From Trichormus_B sp936914905 (lineage in GTDB: Bacteria; Cyanobacteriota; Cyanobacteriia; Cyanobacteriales; Nostocaceae), in assembly GCF_039871975.1 (NCBI RefSeq), contig NZ_JBDPLL010000001.1: a stretch of 64,000 nt of DNA. One strand, written 5' to 3'. The translations under genes and the position numbers were made by a program. Of this stretch, positions 58,630-64,000 are shown piece by piece. The notes beneath the pieces are model-generated. The model saw only the letters and a list, made by a program, of their open reading frames with translations. It did not search any database and was not told the DNA's origin. The number at the start of each line of letters is the position of its first letter. Positions within the stretch are counted from its first letter, which is position 1.

Positions 58630-59650
58630 TTGGTGGAGTTAAAAGTTGGTATTAATGGATTTGGTCGTATCGGTCGACTTTTACTGCGGGCGGGAATTAA
58701 TAACCCTAAGATTGAACTTGTGGGTATTAATGATTTAGTTACACCCAATAATCTTGCTTATCTTTTAAAGTACGACTCTACACCGAGTAAGTTAAAAGGT
58801 AAGGTGGAAGCTAGAGAAGATGGAATGATAATTGATGGTCATTTTATCCCTTATGTGTCGGTAAGAAATCCGGCGGAATTGCCTTGCGGTAAATTAGGCG
58901 TAGATTATGTTGTTGAATGTACTGGACTTTTCACCGACTATGCTTCCTGGAGCCGAAAACCATCTGAAAACTGGTGGGAAGCGAGTTGTAATTTCTGCAC
59001 CTACCACGGAAGCAGACAAGGTAAAAACAATAGTGATGGGTGTAAATTATCAGTTGTTTGATCCAGCAAAGGATTTAATTGTTTTCAATACTAGTTGTAC
59101 TACAAATTGTTTAGCCCCGATTGCTAAAGTTATCAATGATAACTTTGGTTTAACTAAAGGGTTGATGACTACAGTTCACGCGATGACAGCTACTCAACCC
59201 ACGGTAGATGGCCCAAGTAAAAAAGATTGGCGCGGTGGACGTGGTGCAGCCCAAAATATTATTCCCTCTTCCACAGGTGCGGCTAAGGCTGTGGTTTTGG
59301 TGTTACCGGAGTTGAAGGGTAAGTTAACTGGTATAGCTTTCCGAGTTCCAACACCGGATGTCTCTGTAGTTGACTTGACTTTCAAAACTGCTAAAGCTAC
59401 CAGTTACAAAGAAATTTGTGCAGCGATGAAAAAGGCATCTGCGGGTGAGTTCGCAGGTGTTTTGAGTTACACCGATGAGGAAGTAGTATCTACTGATTTT
59501 CAAGGTGATACCCATTCCAGTATTTTCGACGCAGGTGCAGGAATTGAATTAAATTCCAATTTCTTCAAAGCTGTCTCTTGGTATGACAACGAATGGGGTC
59601 ATTCCAACTGTGTTATTGATTTGATGTTGTCAATGGTACAGAAAGAGTGA
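58630..59650 (+). pseudogene. gap: Glyceraldehyde-3-phosphate dehydrogenase, one frameshift
   Basis: The first frame reads VELKVGINGFGRIGRLLLRA to VVECTGLFTDYAS. The second picks up at GAENHLKTGGKRVVISAPTT and is intact to the stop, including the catalytic NTSCTTNCLAPIAKV. A single extra base in 58941-58950 explains the break. The start area carries a 16-base tandem duplication (GTGGAGTTAAAAGTTG at 58617 and 58633), which leaves only TTG or GTG starts. The NAD-dependent glycolytic type is suggested by similarity to Gap1-like sequences. A sequencing error is possible, but the next gene is clearly dead. Confidence 0.85.
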
Positions 59651-59661
59651 TTTAGGTAATT

Positions 59662-59689
59662 GGTGACTGGGGATTGGGGCATGGGGCTT
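59662..59689. repeat. STRR-type heptamers at the pyk breakpoint
   Basis: GGTGACT, GGGGATT, GGGGCAT and GGGGCTT follow each other. They replace the first part of the pyruvate kinase gene. Confidence 0.65.
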
Positions 59690-60815
59690 ATGAAGTCCAC
59701 GCCCAAACTTTTCACCATTTGCGGTGTATTAGTAGTGAGTTACAAAAACCAATGGCTATTCTGCAAGATTTGTGTGGTATGAAGATTCATTTGGGGAAGC
59801 TACTACCGGAAGGATTGATGCTGGAAACAGGTAGTGAAGTTATCTTTCTCTTGCAGAAAAAGGGTGAAAGTATTGATGAAATTCCCCTAGCACTACCAAC
59901 TTTATTCACGATAATACGACCTGGTGCAACGATTTTGATTGGTGAACCGATTTTGATTGGTGAACCGATTTTGATTAATGATGGTCGTGTGAAGTTGACG
60001 GTGACGAATCGTGATGCTGATAAAATTCGAGCTTATGTCCATATTGGGGGGTTGATTTCCACTCATAAGGGTGTGGATTTACCTGCTACTCCATTACCTT
60101 TGAGTTCAATCACGGAAAAGGATTTGATGGATTTGCGGTTTGGTATTCAGTTGGGTGTAGACTGGGTGGCAGTTTCTTTTGTGCGATCGCCCCAAGATTT
60201 AGAACTAGCACAAGGCATGATTGAAGCTACTGGTGGCAAAATTCGCGTCATTGCTAAAATTGAACGCCTTGAAGCTGTAGCACAGCTAGATGATATCCTC
60301 AAAGTTGCTGATGCAATTATAATTGCGCGGGGTGATTTAGGCGTAGAAATGCCTGTTCAGGAAGTTCCTCTGATTCGAAAAGATATCATTCGTCGCTGTA
60401 ATATTGCTGGTAACCCCCTAATTACGGCTACCCAAATGCTAGAATCCATGATTAGCACCCCTAACTCTACCCGTGCTGAACCCACTGACGTTGCAAATTC
60501 TATCTTGGATAGTACGGGTGCGGTTGTGCTGTCTGGAGAAACTGCTGTAGGTGAATATCCCATTGCGGCTGTTCAGAGGATGCACACTGTGCAAACAGAA
60601 AAGGTGCTGGAGGAGGGTGCTAAACACACCTAGAATAGTGAAGCGGGTTGTCTGAGTGTCACGGAATCAGTAGCCCAAGCAGTGTTTCGAATTGCTGGAC
60701 TAAAGCTATTCTTTATAAGACTACTTCCAGGAGTACAGCTAAACTAATTTCTAAATACCATCCCCTGACTCTGATTATTACTCTCACCTCTAAAGCTATT
60801 GCTTACCGTCAGTAA
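59690..60815 (+). pseudogene. pyk: Pyruvate kinase, 5' end lost and 3' end decayed
   Basis: The coding similarity starts at AYEVHAQTFHHLRCISSELQ, inside the enzyme, so about 40 N-terminal residues, including part of the substrate site, are gone. It continues ILQDLCGMKIHLGKL, ILINDGRVKLTVTNRDADKI, VDWVAVSFVRSPQDLELAQG, VIAKIERLEAVAQLDD, IIIARGDLGVEMPVQEVPLI and ITATQMLESMISTPNSTRAE, to a TAG near 60631. Decayed C-terminal sequence follows to about 60815. An 18-base unit (ATTTTGATTGGTGAACCG) is duplicated at about 59933-59968, giving the repeat ILIGEPILIGEP. It follows gap by 40 bases. Confidence 0.92.
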
Positions 60816-60929
60816 GGAAAGTAGATTAAATAAGGTGTAAGAGTGCCAATAAGATCTATACACAAGAAGGGTAGATAGAGAACTGGTAGATGATGGGCCC
60901 TGACCCTGGTGAAATTGAAGTTAAAATGC

Positions 60930-61225
60930 AACGATACTAAACGATACTATAAGTCGTTGTCAGAGAAGGATGGCCGCATATGGGCAGCGATTGAAGCCCT
61001 AAAAGTAGGTTAGGGGGGGCAGGCATAGATCCGCCGCTTGCTGTTATGCCATCACGAAACCTGAAAGTTGGGCTTGAGGGAACTTGAGGAAGAAAAGGTG
61101 GTTGACCAGGAGGGGATTCGCCAACCCGCAGGTGGAGAGAAATCAGTGTTTGAGACGATTGCCTCCTGAGAAGAGGGGTTTTTGGGAGTGTTGGAGCGGC
61201 ACACAGCCTGTTCACCGATGGATGA
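60930..61225 (+). mobile_element. ISAzo13-family transposase, N-terminal remnant
   Basis: The plus strand reads YKSLSEKDGRIWAAIEALKV, then LRELEEEKVVDQEGIRQPAG-like and KSVFETIA, GFLGVLERHTA. This is the typical N-terminal helix-turn-helix of the ISAzo13 (DDE_Tnp_ISAZ013) family. Stops are present and the DDE part would lie in the following assembly gap. Confidence 0.75.
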
Positions 61226-61325
61226 NNNNNNNNNNNNNNNNNNNNNNNNNNNNNNNNNNNNNNNNNNNNNNNNNNNNNNNNNNNNNNNNNNNNNNNNNNN
61301 NNNNNNNNNNNNNNNNNNNNNNNNN
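61226..61325. other. Assembly gap (100 N)
   Basis: Exactly 100 undetermined bases lie between two different transposase fragments. The true length and content are unknown. Confidence 0.99.
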
Positions 61326-61515
61326 GCTTTCCATAATCTGATCCTGTCTAAGTCTCTATTGACTTTAAGTTTCTCTATTTGTTTTTCCAGTTCTACTACT
61401 CTATTTGTTAGCTTCTCTATACTTTTCCCCTGCTTAATAATCATTTCTACCAGTTACTCTGTTACCAACTGCCTCAATATCTCTATGTCTAGTTTTCGTG
61501 GCAGGTTCTTTTCCA
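61326..61515 (-). mobile_element. IS66-type transposase, N-terminal remnant
   Basis: From ATG 61513-61515 the reverse strand reads MEKNLPRKLDIEILRQLVTE, stop, LVEMIIKQGKSIEKLTNRVV and ELEKQIEKLKVNRDLD, into the gap. The leucine-rich coiled coil followed by VNxxLD is the start of IS66-family TnpC proteins. Confidence 0.7.
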
Positions 61516-61787
61516 TAACTCCTTTCTATATTATTTCCCCTCACCTATCACACTTGTCAATACCCCACCACCTCAATCCTTACTAATTCTCATTTTTCTT
61601 GATTCTAATCAACCTTGTTTTTCATAGTGTAATTTTTCGGCATTTTCAATAAAATTTTGTAGTTCAACATATAAAGCGTCCAATTAACCTCTGTGTTTCT
61701 TTTTAATTTTCTTCAATGTAATTCACTATAACACTCACTTTTGGGTGTTAAAAATCTATCCTCATTTCCTTTTACTATAGATTATTA

Positions 61788-61970
61788 CTATCTATCTATT
61801 TTGGGTCTATTTGACCATTTACCAATAAATGAATCCTTGATAATTTCTGGTTGAGTTAGTTGCTCAATCATGGCTTTAATTAGGTCTGAGAGTTAACAAT
61901 GATGAGTTTGGGTTAGTTGTTCTATTTTGTGATAAGTTTCTTGATCCAGTTCTAGTTCTATTCTTTTCAT
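61788..61970 (-). pseudogene. Small antitoxin-like protein with one stop
   Basis: ATG 61968-61970 opens MKRIELELDQETYHKIEQLT. A TAA replaces residue 26, then LSDLIKAMIEQLTQPEIIKD follows to a TAG. This looks like a ribbon-helix-helix or VapB-type antitoxin. No intact toxin is adjacent. The neighbouring 61516-61787 has a short decayed frame (YVELQNFIENAEKLHYEKQG, about 61625-61690) that I cannot assign. Confidence 0.55.
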
Positions 61971-62133
61971 AACTTAGTGACTATTTGAATATAGATTTAT
62001 TGTTATTCTAGCATTCTTATGAGGTGTTTTTCCTATTCTCAATCTAATCAAACTATACTTACCATAACTAGGGGTTTCAGCATTGTTAAATCCCTACCCC
62101 AAGAAAACACACAAACAATTAACTACCAACATT

Positions 62134-62421
62134 ATGCGAATAATCCTCTACACTAAACCTGGTTGCCATCTCTGTGAAGGCTTGCAACAAAAGCTAGAAC
62201 AAATCCAAAACCTCAATATCGAGTTGGTAATATGTGATATTACTAGCAGTGAAGACTGGTTCAAAGCCTATCAATACGAAGTCCCTGTACTGTATCTAGC
62301 AGAGGACGAAACAGAGATTTTACAACCTATTCCCCGTCCATCTCCTCGCACTAATGTCAAGCAATTAGAACAACTTCTATTAAAATATATTCCCAATACA
62401 GAAAAAAATAATGCAAAATAA
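62134..62421 (+). CDS. Glutaredoxin-like thiol protein (DUF836 type)
   Basis: The 95-aa protein begins MRIILYTKPGCHLCEGLQQK, a thioredoxin fold with the redox pair Cys11 and Cys14 (CHLC). VPVLYLAEDE includes the cis-Pro loop. ATG 62134 is preferred over the upstream in-frame ATG 62083. It lies 32 bases before murE on the same strand and probably shares its transcript. The physiological partner is unknown. Confidence 0.88.
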   Translation: MRIILYTKPGCHLCEGLQQKLEQIQNLNIELVICDITSSEDWFKAYQYEVPVLYLAEDETEILQPIPRPSPRTNVKQLEQLLLKYIPNTEKNNAK

Positions 62422-62453
62422 GCGCAAGGTAAGCTTGCGGCGAGGTTTGGTAT

Positions 62454-63938
62454 ATGAAATTACGGGAATTATTAGCGGCTGTAGACGGTGTAGAATGTCC
62501 AAAGACTGCGGATGTGGAAGTTGAGGGCATTAAAACTAACTCCCATGATTGCGGTGCTGGAGATTTGTTTATTGGAATGCCGGGAAGAAGGGTTGATGGT
62601 GGAGAATTTTGGCACAGTGCTTTAGCTTCTGGTGCTGTTGCGGCTATTGTCTCCCCTGAGGCTGTGCAGAAAAATCCCCCTACACCGGAATCTGTAGTAA
62701 TTAGTGCCAGTAACATGAATAAAGCCTGCGCTCAAATTTCTGCGGCTTTTTACGGTTATCCTGGACAACAACTCAGAATGCTGGGTGTCACCGGCACGAA
62801 TGGTAAAACTACAACTACCCATCTGATTGAATATTTTCTAACCAAAGTTAATTTACCTGCTGCTTTGTTAGGAACTCTTTACACTCGGTGGCCTGGTTTT
62901 TCCCAAACTGCGGCTTTTACTACTCCTTTTGCAGTGGATTTGCAGCAGCGTTTAGCACAAGCTGTTGACGCTGGGTGTGAGTTTGCGGTTATGGAAGTCA
63001 GTTCTCATGCTTTAGCCCAGGATCGGGTTTTTGGTTGTCCGTTTGAGGTGGCTGTATTCACTAATCTTACCCAAGACCACCTTGACTATCACAAGGATAT
63101 GGAGGATTATTTTGGGGCGAAGGCGTTGTTATTTAGCCCTGATTATCTCCAAGGACAGGCAATTATTAATGCTGATGATGAATATGGTCAAAGGTTAATT
63201 GCTGGGTTAAGTAAAGAAAGAGTTTGGACTTACAGCGTTAATAATCATCACGCAGATTTTCGGATGAGTGATTTAAATTATCAGCTAAATGGTGTAAGCG
63301 GGATTTTACATACTCCCACGGGTGATGTGGCTTTTAGTTCTCCTTTGGTTGGACAATATAACTTAGAAAATCTTTTGGCTGCTGTTGCTGCTGTTTTACA
63401 TCTAGGTTTAGATTTGCAATTGGTAGCAAATGTGATTTCTAAGTTTCCTGGTGTTCCGGGAAGGATGGAACGGGTACAAATCTCTCCTAATAAGGATGTT
63501 AGCGTGATTGTGGATTATGCTCACACTCCTGATAGTTTAGAGAATTTACTGAAAGCAGCCCGTGCGTTTATACCTGGAAGAATGATTTGTGTGTTTGGTT
63601 GTGGGGGCGAGCGCGACCGCACAAAACGTCCGAAAATGGGTAAAATTGCGGCTGAACTTGCTGATATAGCTGTGGTTACATCCGATAATCCCCGCACTGA
63701 AGACCCAGAAAAGATTCTAGAGGATATTTTGGCGGGTATTCCTGATACAGTGCAACCAATGGTAATTTGCGATCGCGCTACGGCAATTCGTGCTGCTATC
63801 CTGGAAGCTAAACCCGGTGATGGTGTATTATTAGCAGGTAAAGGCCACGAAGATTATCAAATTCTGGGTACTGAAAAAATCCACTTTGATGACCGAGAAC
63901 AAGCACGGGAAGCTCTACAGGCCAGAATCTCGATTTAA
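62454..63938 (+). CDS. murE: UDP-MurNAc-tripeptide synthetase (meso-diaminopimelate type)
   Basis: This 494-aa Mur ligase adds the third amino acid to UDP-MurNAc-L-Ala-D-Glu. The ATP loop is GVTGTNGKTTTTHLIEYF, the carbamylated-Lys region is near YFGAKALLF, and VDYAHTPDSLENLL and GCGGERDRTKRPKM are family motifs. SDNPRTEDP contains the DNPR motif that marks diaminopimelate-specific enzymes. GAGG precedes the ATG. Intact. The remaining 62 bases of the window hold nothing. Confidence 0.96.
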   Translation: MKLRELLAAVDGVECPKTADVEVEGIKTNSHDCGAGDLFIGMPGRRVDGGEFWHSALASGAVAAIVSPEAVQKNPPTPESVVISASNMNKACAQISAAFYGYPGQQLRMLGVTGTNGKTTTTHLIEYFLTKVNLPAALLGTLYTRWPGFSQTAAFTTPFAVDLQQRLAQAVDAGCEFAVMEVSSHALAQDRVFGCPFEVAVFTNLTQDHLDYHKDMEDYFGAKALLFSPDYLQGQAIINADDEYGQRLIAGLSKERVWTYSVNNHHADFRMSDLNYQLNGVSGILHTPTGDVAFSSPLVGQYNLENLLAAVAAVLHLGLDLQLVANVISKFPGVPGRMERVQISPNKDVSVIVDYAHTPDSLENLLKAARAFIPGRMICVFGCGGERDRTKRPKMGKIAAELADIAVVTSDNPRTEDPEKILEDILAGIPDTVQPMVICDRATAIRAAILEAKPGDGVLLAGKGHEDYQILGTEKIHFDDREQAREALQARISI

Positions 63939-64000
63939 CCATAAAACTGTTGAAAGATGAGAAGCAACCAGAAATCAGTTCTCTTAGCTAAAGAGTTGCC

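Noticed and set aside
58630..59061. A separate 143-aa dehydrogenase N-domain gene
   Set aside because: The last 40 residues are out-of-frame sequence of gap; the real protein continues in the next frame.

Overview
The window reads as a chromosomal piece of a filamentous, heterocyst-forming cyanobacterium. The evidence is a dnaE gene that ends in the N-half of a split DnaE intein, a plastoquinone-pathway prenyltransferase, a flavodiiron pair, many HIP1 octamers (GCGATCGC), heptamer STRR repeats typical of Nostoc/Anabaena, and AT-rich DNA. More than twenty broken genes and many transposase remnants sit among intact housekeeping genes. This degree of decay resembles a host-restricted symbiont such as 'Nostoc azollae', but the species is an inference, not a demonstrated identity.

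Layout. 1-8.2 kb: the end of an MFS transporter, a hydrolase-like protein, a ferrochelatase-like protein with a seven-histidine tail, a coiled-coil membrane protein, gatD, a small unknown gene and dnaE-N. 8.3-11.5 kb: decayed genes (dicarboxylate/amino-acid symporter, macro-domain protein, Hpt/CheA-type fragment) and one 59-codon ORF. 11.5-18.4 kb: flv1 and flv3, ppx, and divergently the 4-hydroxybenzoate/plastoquinone prenyltransferase. 18.6-21.6 kb: a dead histidine kinase carrying a MITE and a dead secreted protein. 21.9-27 kb: a compact good region with a 66-aa protein, a GNAT protein, ruvX, a DUF3727 protein, a YqeG-type phosphatase and proB. 27-36.2 kb: class I lysS and a ferredoxin/metallo-beta-lactamase protein surrounded by pseudogenes (Uma2, LD-carboxypeptidase, Lin0512, DUF3598, glpK).

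36.5-40.5 kb: a 100-N assembly gap, an IS1634-type remnant and a dead hybrid kinase. 40.6-44.9 kb: an intact envelope/regulation cluster (M23 peptidase, ComFB-type protein, L,D-transpeptidase, ECF sigma factor and its probable anti-sigma partner). 45-51.5 kb: IS remnants and a TRAP transporter whose three components are all broken. 51.8-57.9 kb: leuS and phosphoketolase, separated by IS5- and Tn3-type fragments. 58.6-60.8 kb: gap (one frameshift) and pyk (5' end missing), the decayed continuation of the phosphoketolase cluster. 60.9-62 kb: transposase pieces around a second 100-N gap and a broken antitoxin gene. 62.1-63.9 kb: a glutaredoxin-like gene and murE.

What survives is replication (dnaE), translation (leuS, lysS), recombination (ruvX), proline synthesis (proB), peptidoglycan work (gatD, murE, M23, L,D-transpeptidase), quinone synthesis and oxygen scavenging. 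What is lost is mostly uptake of external substrates (symporter, TRAP transporter), glycerol use, lower-glycolysis isoenzymes, sensor kinases and accessory proteins. No CRISPR array, tRNA, rRNA or prophage was seen. I found no convincing new multi-gene system. The best leads are the His-tailed ferrochelatase-like protein, two small unknown genes, the sigma-factor/ComFB cluster, and the way short repeats and short tandem duplications accompany gene decay.
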